A DNA stretch of 64,000 bases. Source: Bifidobacterium commune (GTDB taxonomy: Bacteria > Actinomycetota > Actinomycetes > Actinomycetales > Bifidobacteriaceae). The notes below the pieces were generated by a model. That model had not been told where the DNA came from and did no database searches. It saw only the letters and a program-made list of their open reading frames with translations. Where the stretch lies: the NCBI RefSeq assembly GCF_900094885.1, contig NZ_FMBL01000001.1, forward strand, positions 62,001 to 126,000, in the 5' to 3' direction. Both the position numbers and the translations under genes were made by a program. This document shows, one piece after another, positions 34,671 to 43,327 of this stretch; the first letter of the stretch is position 1; each line of letters opens with the position of its first letter.

Positions 34671-34888
34671 CTTGTTTTGCATCGGTCGATTTCCCGGTTG
34701 GTTTGCCGGCTTGGAGACATTCGAAGTTTCGCTTCTTTGTCTGACTTACTTTGTGTCCTGATAGAGCAGAGTACTCGCGTTCGAGCGGATACTTGCGCGG
34801 TGTACGGCTCTATTTGACAGGATGATTAAAACGTCAATCATTGGAGTTGTCAAATGGCTGGAGTGTGCTGAGTGCAGGAGGGGATGCG

Positions 34889-36019
34889 ATGAGCAAGGCG
34901 CGGGCCCAGTCGGGAAAGTCCGGCAACGCCGCAAAGAAACGAGTGAACGGCGACACCTGCAAACCCGTCAAAGGGAACGGAAAGTCTGTGCGAAAGTCGC
35001 GGAGTTTCCTTCAGCGGTGTAGACGCTTCGTGTTTGGTTTTATTGCTTGGGTGTTGCTGGTCGTCGCTCTGTTGGGCACGCTGTCGCGTGCGTTGCCGGA
35101 AGAGTTGCAATCGTTGCCTTATGTGCCTGTAGTGGCGGCGTTTACCCCTTGGTTTGTGCTGCCTGGTTTGGTGTCCCTGGTCCTGGCTCTGGTTTCTCGC
35201 CGATGGTTTGCGGCGTTGCTTGCTCTGATGTGTGTAGGGTTGCAAGGATGGTGGCAACACCCCTATTTTGTACCGCAAAGTCATCTCGGTGACACTGCAA
35301 TCACGGCGGTAAGCGGCAGAAAGGCGAACATCGACGACGGATATGCGCGCGTCATGACGGCGAATGTTTATCGGGGTAGGGCGGATGTAAAGGCCATCAT
35401 TGCGGCTGTGCGTGACCAGCGAGTTGAAGTTTTGGCGTTACAGGAGACAACACGTTCATTCATCAATGATCTCAAATCCCAAGGCATTCACGATTATCTG
35501 CCTTATTCCCAAGTCTCTTCGTCGGACGGTAAGTACGGCAATGCGCTGTTTTCCGCGGTGGCCTTGGATTCTCCTTCCGATGATGACGTTGATTCTGCTG
35601 CATCGTTCATGCCGGGTGGCACGGTTTCGCTCGCTGGGGGAAAGACGCAGGTTCGATTCGTGTCCGTTCATACCACGTCACCAAAGCCCGGCCGCTGGGT
35701 CCGGTGGCGCACTTCACTCGATGAGGTCGCCAGAATGAAATCTCGCGAGGATGTCAAATATGTGTTGATGGGAGATTTCAACTCGACTACCGATCACACG
35801 CCATTGCGCAATATCCTCGGCTCTCGATTCCATGATGCAGCCCAGAGTGCTGGGCGCGGACTGGTGTTTACTTGGCCGTCTGATATGGCGGGAGTTCCCA
35901 AATTCGCAGGCATTGACCACATCGTACTTGACCAAGGCCTCGTGGCCGGTCAGGTCAGCACTTTATCAATTCCAGGGTCTGACCACGACGCATTGTTGGC
36001 CACCATCATGGTGCAATAA
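34889..36019 (+). CDS. Membrane-anchored endonuclease/exonuclease/phosphatase-family protein
   Basis: A 376-aa protein. A basic cytoplasmic N-terminus of about 45 residues is followed by three membrane helices (about residues 50-130) and then an EEP domain (about 150-376), probably outside the cell. EEP motifs are ordered: MTANVYRG, LALQETT (metal-binding Glu), YVLMGDFNSTTDH (Asp and Asn), FAGIDHIVLD and PGSDHDALLATI (catalytic Asp-His). Relatives act on phosphodiesters of nucleic acid or lipids; the substrate is not predictable. The start at 34889 follows AGGAGGGG; the frame is open further upstream to 34841. Confidence 0.88.
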   Translation: MSKARAQSGKSGNAAKKRVNGDTCKPVKGNGKSVRKSRSFLQRCRRFVFGFIAWVLLVVALLGTLSRALPEELQSLPYVPVVAAFTPWFVLPGLVSLVLALVSRRWFAALLALMCVGLQGWWQHPYFVPQSHLGDTAITAVSGRKANIDDGYARVMTANVYRGRADVKAIIAAVRDQRVEVLALQETTRSFINDLKSQGIHDYLPYSQVSSSDGKYGNALFSAVALDSPSDDDVDSAASFMPGGTVSLAGGKTQVRFVSVHTTSPKPGRWVRWRTSLDEVARMKSREDVKYVLMGDFNSTTDHTPLRNILGSRFHDAAQSAGRGLVFTWPSDMAGVPKFAGIDHIVLDQGLVAGQVSTLSIPGSDHDALLATIMVQ

Positions 36020-36169
36020 ATCTCCAAGTTCGCAGTACCGATGGGTTTCTTGATTTCGTCGTGATGCACAAGTTAGTGCAAGCGAAGAGCTTCATCTACC
36101 TTAGTGATAACATCGAAGTCAGGCAGCGGATGCCCAGTTTTGCAAGTGAGATTACAATGAGGAGTACTC

Positions 36170-36370
36170 ATGGATCAGAAAACGTTGGTAGAGAAGCTTT
36201 CCAAAGTCACCACTATCAGTGAAGTGCTTGAGGTCACCAAGGAAGCAGGGAAGTCGTTGACGGTCGAACAGGGCGACATGCTCCTGCAGCGTTTGTTCAA
36301 AGCAGAGAACGATACCGGCAAGTTGATGGGCGACAGTGTGGAGAAGGCAATCAAGGAATTCTTTGGCTGA
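36170..36370 (+). CDS. Small conserved-looking protein of 66 aa, unknown function
   Basis: A 66-residue, mostly helical, charged protein without Cys, Trp or membrane segments. It starts eight bases after AGGAG, and the reading frame is closed by a strong hairpin about 70 bases later, so it looks like a genuine monocistronic gene. The pattern VEKLSKVTTISEVLEVTKEA followed by GKSLTVEQGDMLL faintly recalls Nif11-type leader helices, but the hallmark double-Gly cleavage site is absent. I do not recognise the family. Confidence 0.7.
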   Translation: MDQKTLVEKLSKVTTISEVLEVTKEAGKSLTVEQGDMLLQRLFKAENDTGKLMGDSVEKAIKEFFG

Positions 36371-36441
36371 AACATCAATGGCCTCTGTTCTGCGACTGGG
36401 GAATAAAGGCCAATGATACGAGTTGGCGGTTTACGAATAGT

Positions 36442-36483
36442 AGTTGGGGCCTGTCAGCACCATTCATCGGACAGGCCCCAACT
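36442..36483. terminator. Strong bidirectional hairpin
   Basis: Perfect 14-bp inverted repeat: AGTTGGGGCCTGTC (36442-36455) and GACAGGCCCCAACT (36470-36483), with a 14-nt loop. It lies between the 66-aa gene and the end of the convergent pntAB remnant, so it can terminate from both sides. T tracts are weak. Confidence 0.75.
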
Positions 36484-36504
36484 GCATCTTCTGATAGTTA
36501 CTGC

Positions 36505-37493
36505 CTATATGGCTTCGGAGATGGCCCCCACGCTACCCTTTGCGTCTCCGAACAACATGGAGGTGTTGCGTTGAAGAACAGCGGGTTTTGCGCCCCGGCG
36601 TAACCTGCTCTCATCGAACGTTTCAGCACCACGACCTGCTTGGTCTTCCAGACGTGCAACACCGGCATGCCGGCGATGGGGGAGTTCGGATCTTTGGCCG
36701 CTGCCGGGTTGACGGTATCGTTTGCTCCGATAATCAATACGACGTCGGTGTTCGGTAAGTCGTCGTTGATTTCGTCCATTTCCATGACGATGTCATAGGG
36801 GATTTTGGCTTCAGCGGGCAGGACGTTCATATGTCCGGGCAGGCGGCCGGCCACTGGGTGAACGGCAAAGCGAACTTCGATACCCTGCGCTCGCAGCTTT
36901 TCGACCAGACTTGCGACAGCCTGCTGCGCATTGGCCGCGGCCATGCCATAACCGGGGGCGATAATGACAGAGTTGGTGTTTTTGAGCATTTCTGCCACGT
37001 CAGCCGAGCTGGTTTCATGCACTTCGCCGGTGATTTCTTTCCCGCACCTCCCTTGGCAGGCTCATCGCTGAAACCGCCGAAGATGACGGACATGAACTTG
37101 CGGTTCATGGCCTTGCGCATCAGGTAGGACAGGATGGCGCCGGAAGCACCGCTCGGCGATCCGGTGATAATCAGCAGATTATTGTCGAGCATAAATCCCG
37201 ATGCTGCAAATCAGTATGGCCCTGGTTTCATCAGTGAGATCTGCTCGCTCGTCGGTGCGTTGACGCTTGCTACGATGTCGGCATTCCACACCTCGGTCGC
37301 GTCGCCGATCGTCGCCCCAGCCTGCTGATAATTGTCGTCGAGGAATCCGGTCTGCTTGCAGGTCCCGGTTTCCGGCATCACCTTGTATCCCAGTTTCCCA
37401 AGTTGAACAGCGGTTTTCGGCGTTACCGCCACCAGTTGTTCACCGGGAGAAATCTCCTTGGGTGTTCCAATAATTACTGTTGTTTCCGCTTTA
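36505..37493 (-). pseudogene. Collapsed pntAB (NAD(P) transhydrogenase) remnant
   Basis: The proton-translocating transhydrogenase normally needs PntA (alpha) and PntB (beta), about 2.8 kb together. Here the first about 80 residues of PntA (IIGTPKEISPGEQL, VTPKTAVQLGKLGYKV, WNADIVASVNAPTSEQ) run directly into the NADP-binding C-terminal part of PntB ([52 protein letters not shown]). Everything between is gone. Further lesions are: no start codon, a TGA at the junction (about 37204), a one-base loss near 37046 and another shift near 36572. Reading through the last gives the normal end [14 protein letters not shown] and TAG at 36505-36507. Confidence 0.88.
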
Positions 37494-37847
37494 GTCTAAT
37501 GACGACATCTTCTTCTCGGGATTGCATACAACTTCACGGTTGTCTTTTGCTCTGATAACTGATGTCAAGAATATTGATTGTAGCCGTATTTTGTGCTTTA
37601 CCACGAATGATGGGCGTTGTTGAACAGATTGTTGTGTTTAAGTAGGGAAATTTCTCTGCAGAATGATCCGTATGACTTCGAGACAGATACTAAGAATGGG
37701 GTTGTATCAATAATCGCAAGAGCTGATGAAATGGAAGATGTTCGTTTAGTCTGTTCCGGTTGAAAGTTTTGAAAGATGGTCAACATGTCGTAAGAATTAC
37801 AATATGATAGATTCTGAAAAACTTCGCTAATCAAGGAAGGGTTCGTC
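37494..37847. other. AT-rich gap upstream of secreted-protein cassette, possible coding remnant
   Basis: 354 bases without a confident gene. On the plus strand a short stretch (about 37607-37763) reads like protein in two adjoining frames: MMGVVEQIVVFK, then SREISLQNDPYDFETDTKNG and VVSIIARADEMEDVRLVCSG before a stop. That may be a degraded small gene, but it is too short to be sure. The promoter of the downstream cassette must lie here; no consensus pair was found. AAGGAAGGG at 37833-37841 is a ribosome site without a proper start codon. Confidence 0.35.
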
Positions 37848-38241
37848 ACGAGGTTTCAAAATAATAAAGTATGGCCAGTGATAGCTGCCGGTGTCTTATC
37901 TTTTGGTTTATTTGCCAGCCTTCCGGCTGCGGCTGTGGCATCTACGGTGGAAGAATCCACAGTCAATACTTTTGGTACTTGTCGTCTTGTAGCTGATGCC
38001 AGTCGCAATTCGTCAAATGTATATTTCTATGGAGGAAGGTTGGGGTGCGCGAACGGTGCTTAATACACATGTCCTGGCCAAGCGTGACATTCGATTCAGC
38101 CCAGATCAAATTTTCTGGGATCAGGCTATTCCGAGTGGAAATGGGATGAGGAGTGGTTCGGTTCGAGCCACTGCTGGGCATAGATATTATACTGAAACTT
38201 ATTCGTCTACTGGTGCGAAGATGCAGTCTGGTCGAGTGTGA
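37848..38241 (+). pseudogene. Small Sec-type secreted protein, start lost and frameshifted
   Basis: AAGGAAGGG (37833-37841) is followed at ideal distance by ACG, not ATG, at 37848. The frame from there gives a textbook signal peptide: (T)RFQNNKVWPVIAAGVLS, then FGLFASLPAAAVA. The mature part begins STVEESTVNTFGTCRL. The frame stops at 38061, but skipping one G of the GGGG at 38042-38045 continues it as LGARTVLNTHVLAKRD through RATAGHRYYTETYSSTGAK to a stop at 38239-38241. This gives about 130 residues in all, about 95 mature. An internal GTG at 37878 could start a shorter hydrophobic leader. It lies 89 bases before an ABC transporter operon, as bacteriocin-like precursors often do. I do not recognise the family. 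Confidence 0.6.
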
Positions 38242-38330
38242 TGTTCTATTTGTTTTGACTTGTATCTTAGCTTTCGTGTCTGCCATAATTCATTTTTTCG
38301 GCAGACGCGAAAGCTTTGAACGGAGGAGTA

Positions 38331-39071
38331 ATGGTTGGTATAGTCCAATGCAAAAACGTAGGATTTCGTTACGGGGAAATCGTGGCATTGTCCGGAGTTT
38401 CATTCGATTTGACCTGTGGAGTGACGGGATTATTGGGTGTGAACGGCGCTGGTAAGAGTACGTTGATGCGGTTGTTGGCCACGTTATGCAAACCTTCGTC
38501 GGGGTCGATTAGGATAAGCGGCAAAGACGTGTCGAAGACCTCCGAGCGTACAGAGGCGCGGCATCACCTCGGCTATCTGCCGCAGGCATTTGATGTGATG
38601 GGATTTTCCACGTTGCTTGCAAATGTGGAATATGCGGCGTGGTCGCATGGCGTCAGCGAAAGTGACGTTCATCGTGTCGCTGTAGAAGCATTAAAAACGG
38701 TGGATTTGTCAGATTTGCGGAATCGTCGTGCACGTACGCTTTCTGGTGGACAGCGGCAGCGGTTGGGTATCGCGTGCGCGACGGCACATCGGCCTGATTT
38801 ACTGTTATTGGATGAGCCGACCGTTGGTGTGGATCCGTTGCAGCGTGCAGCTCTGCGAGATTTGATTGGCAGGCTTGGTCACAGCAGCACAGTGTTAGTG
38901 AGTACGCATTTGGTTGAGGATATTGCACGACTTGCTGACCATGTACTCATCGTCGATCAAGGTCGTTTGGCCTTTGATGGTACTGCTGATGATTTGGCAT
39001 CTATGAGTCCAGATCAGACTGACCGTGCTGCGGCAATCGATCGTGCTTTTCAACAGGTGGTATCCGGATGA
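38331..39071 (+). CDS. ABC transporter ATP-binding protein
   Basis: A 246-aa ATPase subunit of the type found in peptide/bacteriocin export and self-immunity systems. It has LGVNGAGKSTLMRLLA (Walker A), LGYLPQAF (Q loop), LSGGQRQRLGIA (signature), LLLLDEPTVGVDP (Walker B) and VSTHLVEDI (H loop). The start at 38331 follows GGAGG; an in-frame TTG at 38316 lies on the other side of that site. The stop overlaps the start of the permease frame by four bases (ATGA), so the subunits are translationally coupled. Confidence 0.9.
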   Translation: MVGIVQCKNVGFRYGEIVALSGVSFDLTCGVTGLLGVNGAGKSTLMRLLATLCKPSSGSIRISGKDVSKTSERTEARHHLGYLPQAFDVMGFSTLLANVEYAAWSHGVSESDVHRVAVEALKTVDLSDLRNRRARTLSGGQRQRLGIACATAHRPDLLLLDEPTVGVDPLQRAALRDLIGRLGHSSTVLVSTHLVEDIARLADHVLIVDQGRLAFDGTADDLASMSPDQTDRAAAIDRAFQQVVSG

Positions 39072-40421
39072 GCAAAGATGGCATCATGTCGGACTCTGGT
39101 CGACAATCCGACCCTGCATGGTTTCTGATGAGCCGTTATCCTTCCGCGCTGTTGTTGGTGGGAACCGGTTTGTTGTGTGGTCTTGGCGCGTTTATTGCAG
39201 GATTTGGTTCTCTTTCAGGTTCCGTTGTTCGCTGGTCGTCGTTCGCTGCGGTCTGTCGTGAAGGAGTCCTGCTGCCTTCCTTGGTCATTGGTGGGGCATC
39301 GTTCTTGCTGGGTCGCAGATTTTCCGATACGAATGTGGTGGTCGGTCGTGCAGCTTCACGCGGGGCCGATCGCATCTGGCTGCAACACGGGTTCAGACTC
39401 ATGTTCGCCGTTATTGTTGGATATACCATTGGGCTGATTCCTGTAGTCATCGGTCTTTCTTTCAAAGCTACTTGGAAGGGGGCGGATTGGTGGGCTCTGC
39501 CAGATACCTGGACGGTGTTGTGTTTCCTAGTTGTCTTCGGCATGGCTTTGGCTGTTGTGCTTCACGGGCGTTGGGGGGGCGTTGGTAGTCCCTATGATAC
39601 TGCTGCTTTCGGTCATAGTGTTGTACTGTGTCAACGAATATGCGCTGACGAACACCGGACACTCGTCGCTGTTGTTTGCGCCGATTTGGGGCAGTCAAAG
39701 TCCTGACCTAGGAATGAAGATAGGGTGGCGGGTTCATGTCGCGAGAATCGTCTTTTATTGTCTTCTTTCTATGCTCGTTATCCGAGTAACCTTGGGGAAA
39801 TTGCAGGGCCGCCATTCAAGGAACGATGTATCATCATGGATGATGGCCTTCGCTTTGGTCATCGTTCTTGTGGTATCCATCGTTTTTCCGCGCAATCTTG
39901 TCAGTCCAGAAGCCTACGACTATGCATGTGATGTGACGTCATCTGGGGCTAAGCTGTGTCTGCATCCGGCAGATGTTTCGGTCCGTGCGCAAATCGAACC
40001 TTTGATCGACAAGGCGGTAATGCTTACTGGTACGCAAAATGCAACCTATGCCGAGTATGTTCCGGGGGATTTGGCACCGGGACAAGGGCGCACGGTGTTT
40101 ACAATAGTTTTTGACGGTTCAGGCAATATCGATACAGAACAGGTTGTCCATAACCTTGATTCACAGATTCTGTTTACTGGTAGGCAATGCCTACAGGAGC
40201 AGCGCGACGGCAACGGGAGCGATATAGTCTTGGCGGAGCTTGACAGTCGAGTCAGTGGCAAGAGCGAAACCACGATGGAAGATGACACGCGCCTCTTTTC
40301 AGGACATTTAGAACCGGGTGCCGGGTTCCAGTCCATGAGCGACAAAGAATTCACTTCCTGGCTCAAGGCGCATTGGGCGGAGGCCAGTTCCTGCACCATG
40401 AAAGAGGATGCTCTACCGTGA
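39068..40421 (+). pseudogene. ABC permease with extracytoplasmic domain, split at a G7 tract
   Basis: Two overlapping frames make one protein. The first (39068-39706) has about five membrane helices up to FGMALAVVLHGRWG and then turns into nonsense. The second continues with GALVVPMILLLSVIVLYCVN, further helices, then a roughly 170-residue extracytoplasmic part with CDVTSSGAKLCLHPADVSVR and YAEYVPGDLAPGQGR. The switch happens at seven consecutive G (39573-39579); six would join them into a protein of about 450 aa. The Cys...CLHP element resembles the outer module of large actinobacterial ABC permeases. It may be dead, phase-variable or a sequencing error. The last codons overlap the next gene (GTGA). 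Confidence 0.7.
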
Positions 40422-41110
40422 AAACCCTTGTTTATTATGCAAAAGGACGTTTTCTTGTTCCTGCAATCTTCCTTCTGGTGGCTGAGTTAGTGCTGAGCCT
40501 TCGGTACTGGTATCTTCGCGTGCCCTTCTATCTCACGGGACAGGGAATGCCGACCTACCTGATTATGACGATTGTCATTGGCCAGATTGCAGGGACGTTG
40601 GCGTTGGCCTGCATTGCGCCCAGAATTCCGCTGATTGACAGGCTTGCCACACGGAAAGTGCGTTTTTGCAATGTTGTTGCTGCTGCCATTGTCGCACTGG
40701 TTTCAGCTACGATACCGTTCTTCTGGTATCAATTGTTCACCGTTATTCCTATCGGCATGGTTCCTTGCCATAAGGATTATATTGCAGACGGGCAACGCTT
40801 TACTGAAGCCGTCTCTTCGACTCTTCCGGTTTATTGTTTCATTTCTATCATGATGTACATGGTCATTGCCATCACGGTCACCGCACTCGCAGGCAAGCTC
40901 ATTGGTACGGTGTCCTCGTTCATCACCCTCATCGCTGTAATCCTTGTTCAGGCCATCTGGCCAAACAATGACAATCTGCAGGGTGGCTTTATTCAAGACC
41001 CTAGTCACGCCGTTGTAGCTGTCGTCGTGGTCATTGCACTTCTCGCTGCAAGCCTGACGGTTTGGTATCTGACCGATGCCGGCGCTCCGCTTGCTGACAA
41101 ATACAGATAG
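40418..41110 (+). CDS. Polytopic membrane protein of the ABC cassette
   Basis: A 230-aa protein with about six hydrophobic helices. The loop between helices 3 and 4 contains two Cys (MVPCHKDYIADG, VYCFISI). The GTG start at 40418 overlaps the preceding stop by four bases, so it is the last gene of the ABC cassette, probably a second permease subunit or an immunity-type membrane protein. I do not recognise a named family. A G-C/G-U hairpin follows 49 bases after the stop. Confidence 0.65.
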   Translation: MKTLVYYAKGRFLVPAIFLLVAELVLSLRYWYLRVPFYLTGQGMPTYLIMTIVIGQIAGTLALACIAPRIPLIDRLATRKVRFCNVVAAAIVALVSATIPFFWYQLFTVIPIGMVPCHKDYIADGQRFTEAVSSTLPVYCFISIMMYMVIAITVTALAGKLIGTVSSFITLIAVILVQAIWPNNDNLQGGFIQDPSHAVVAVVVVIALLAASLTVWYLTDAGAPLADKYR

Positions 41111-41158
41111 TGAAGAAAAACACTTCAGTATGGAAGCGATTCCCTGTCAGACATCGAA

Positions 41159-41199
41159 CACCCGTCTTGAACGGTCCGGATTTCCGTTTGAGGCGGGTG
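41159..41199. terminator. Hairpin between convergent ABC cassette and xseB
   Basis: CACCCGTCTTGAACGG (41159-41174) can pair along all 16 positions with CCGTTTGAGGCGGGTG (41184-41199), with three G-U pairs and a 9-nt loop. No T tract is seen on either side. Confidence 0.5.
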
Positions 41200-41223
41200 A
41201 ATACGTGGCCTAATTGCAGACCG

Positions 41224-41568
41224 TTATTCGAGGTTTGACTGTGTGCCTGCTGTGGCGGCAGTTGATTGTTGCTCAGCTTCGGCGTTCTCCAGTTTTGCGC
41301 GAACTTCGTTGAGCAGGCTTTGAGCTCTTCTGGCGAGCGCCTCGCCGACCTCCCACTGGTGCATCGACTGGTCGAGACTCAGACCGCCTGCCTCCAACGC
41401 TTGCACTGCCTTAATGAGATTGTCACGAGCCTCTTCGTAAGGCATGTTGGCGATCTGATCGCGCTCTTTGTCGCTGAGGCTCGAGGCTGGAGTCGAAGCC
41501 TGTCCAGCGTTTGCCGGTTTTGACTCGTCCGTCTTGTTCTCTTCCGCATTCTTGGTTCTTGCTGCCAT
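41224..41568 (-). CDS. xseB: Exodeoxyribonuclease VII small subunit
   Basis: Small helical subunit that binds XseA to make the single-strand-specific exodeoxyribonuclease VII. The family core is MPYEEARDNLIKAVQALEAG followed by GLSLDQSMHQWEVGEALARR. The 114-aa form used here starts at 41568, just after AAAGGA; an in-frame ATG at 41589 precedes that site. The N-terminal 40 residues and the last 20 are disordered and are additions to the about 70-residue core. It follows xseA in the same direction after about 108 bases. Confidence 0.92.
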   Translation of the reverse strand: MAARTKNAEENKTDESKPANAGQASTPASSLSDKERDQIANMPYEEARDNLIKAVQALEAGGLSLDQSMHQWEVGEALARRAQSLLNEVRAKLENAEAEQQSTAATAGTQSNLE

Positions 41569-41676
41569 GTCAGGTCCTTTGTTCCTCAATGTGCTGTTCT
41601 GATGTCAATGATAGTTGGGGTGGGTGTCCGTCATCAACGCAACTAGGCCACGTCGATGATGCGATGAGCTGCGTAG

Positions 41677-43002
41677 TTATTCGGGAGTTGCTGCTGTAGC
41701 CTCCGCGACCACTTCCCCGTGCTTCAACGTAAGGGTGAGCATGTCGCCGGGGGAGACCGACGAAGCATCGTCGAGGACGTGTCCGTTCGCCGCTTGGACC
41801 ACGGCATAGCCGCGATCGAGCGTGGACTGTGGACTCAGGGCGGTGAGGCTGGCATCCAGTCTTTCCACGGTGAGGCTGGCATCGTCCACAAGTCGAGTGA
41901 GTCCCAACTCCATCCGTTGTCTCGATTCATCGAGGAACCGTTGATGTGGTTCAAGCATGGTCTGTGGATGGGTGAGGCTTGGACGGCTCGCATACCCCTC
42001 AATGACACGAATTTCGTTGTCGATGCGGGCGTTGATGCGCATATCCATTTGGGAGCGGGCATTGGCGATGAGTTGCCACTGTTCATGCACGTCCGGCACC
42101 ACTTTCTTCGCGGCGTCGGTGGGGGTAGATGCACGCAAATCCGCTGCCAAATCGATCAGCGTCCAGTCGTCTTCATGACCCACCGCCGAAACAATCGGTG
42201 TCTGGCAGGCGGCCGTTGCACGTACCACGCCTTCGTCCGAAAAGCCGATAAGGTCTTCGAAGCTGCCGCCGCCTCGGGCGACGATAATGACATCGACCTG
42301 CGGGTCGGCATCAAGTTTCTTGATAGCGGCGACGATTTCCTGTGGACATTGGGCGCCTTGCACATGTGCATGCACGACCTTGAATTCCACTGCTGGCCAG
42401 CGCAGGTTGACGTTGGTGATGACATCGCCTTCCGCGCGGGCCTGCGGTGCGCAGATCAGCCCGATGCACTTGGGGAATTCCGGCAATTCGACCTTGTTTT
42501 CCTGATCGAACAGGCCTTCGCCCTTGAGTTTTTTGCGCAGCTCATCGATTTGAGCTTTTAGGTCTCCTGCGCCGATACGTCGGATATCGTCGGCGACGAA
42601 GCTCAGTCGTGTGGCTTTGATCCAGATATCGGGCTTGCCGTGAATCACAACTCGGTCGCCCTGATGGAAGTTCGAGGCCAAGGCGACGAAATTGCGGAAT
42701 CCCATCACTGAAATGGAGATATCCTCGAAATTGTCGCGCAGGGTGATGTAGCCGGAGGTTGCGCGCCGCATGTTGATTTCGACGATTTGCCCCTCGATCC
42801 ATGAGCCCGGCCAGCGTTGGACCGCTTCATGGTATTTCTGGCTCACTATGCTCACCGGCCAGGGGTTTTCCGCAGTGGTGTCGCGTGCCAGTCTGGGCAG
42901 CTGATCGAGCGGTCTGGGTCCCTGATCCAGTGAGGTTCCGCCAGCTCCGGATCCTATGGACCCTTCGGATAGGGTATCGCCATATCTTGTATTGAACGCC
43001 AT
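41677..43002 (-). CDS. xseA: Exodeoxyribonuclease VII large subunit
   Basis: Catalytic subunit of exonuclease VII. An N-terminal OB fold (about residues 45-150: IEGQIVEINMRRATSGYITL, DRVVIHGKPDIW) is followed by the catalytic domain with CIGLICAPQARAEGDVITN, VDVIIVARGGGSFEDLIGFSDE and SAVGHEDDWTLIDLAADLRA. The C-terminus carries LSPQSTLDRGYAVVQ. The 441-aa length is normal. GAGAGGA lies before the ATG. It is divergent from nrdD, with 325 bases in between. Confidence 0.96.
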   Translation of the reverse strand: MAFNTRYGDTLSEGSIGSGAGGTSLDQGPRPLDQLPRLARDTTAENPWPVSIVSQKYHEAVQRWPGSWIEGQIVEINMRRATSGYITLRDNFEDISISVMGFRNFVALASNFHQGDRVVIHGKPDIWIKATRLSFVADDIRRIGAGDLKAQIDELRKKLKGEGLFDQENKVELPEFPKCIGLICAPQARAEGDVITNVNLRWPAVEFKVVHAHVQGAQCPQEIVAAIKKLDADPQVDVIIVARGGGSFEDLIGFSDEGVVRATAACQTPIVSAVGHEDDWTLIDLAADLRASTPTDAAKKVVPDVHEQWQLIANARSQMDMRINARIDNEIRVIEGYASRPSLTHPQTMLEPHQRFLDESRQRMELGLTRLVDDASLTVERLDASLTALSPQSTLDRGYAVVQAANGHVLDDASSVSPGDMLTLTLKHGEVVAEATAATPE

Positions 43003-43174
43003 GGTTCCACAATCCTCTCTATGAAGGACAAGCGTTTATTCGGTTGTTGTTTTTGATAAGTTTCATCGTCTGTGTGAACGGGTGGACAGATTTCGTGTCT
43101 GGTTGTTTGCGACACACCGAAGGTTTGGTCCTTGAAATTTTTTGGGTTGTGATTTTCGCTATATTCTGCCATTG

Positions 43175-43222
43175 TTACTATATCTGGGATGAAACGACGA
43201 GTGATTGCCCTATATCTAGTAT
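43175..43222 (+). promoter_or_regulatory. Tandem NrdR boxes upstream of nrdD
   Basis: TTACTATATCTGGGAT (43175-43190) and GCCCTATATCTAGTAT (43207-43222) share the core CTATATCT and lie exactly 32 bases apart. NrdR, the ATP-cone repressor of ribonucleotide reductase genes, binds two such 16-base boxes (core CwAtATaTwG) spaced about three helical turns apart. Box 2 fits the core well apart from a C for the sixth consensus base; box 1 has one further mismatch. The pair lies 105 bases or more before nrdD. Confidence 0.7.
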
Positions 43223-43327
43223 TTGGGACGTCGTATAGTGATGAAAGACACAATGGTTTATATGCTTGTGGTTTGCTTCACTCGTTGTACCAATTGGGGT
43301 CAAGTAAGTTCTGAGGAAGGGATTGTG

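Noticed and set aside
34427..34720. 97-codon open frame on the minus strand over tRNA-Arg
   Set aside because: It reads through the tRNA; such products are well-known annotation artefacts.
37598..37849. 83-codon open frame on the minus strand in the AT-rich gap
   Set aside because: No ribosome site, no family pattern, and the other strand shows slightly more protein-like sequence.
42975..42995. CCATATCTTG, a third NrdR-like core at the start of xseA
   Set aside because: It lies inside coding sequence, departs from the core and does not fit the 32-base spacing of the other two.
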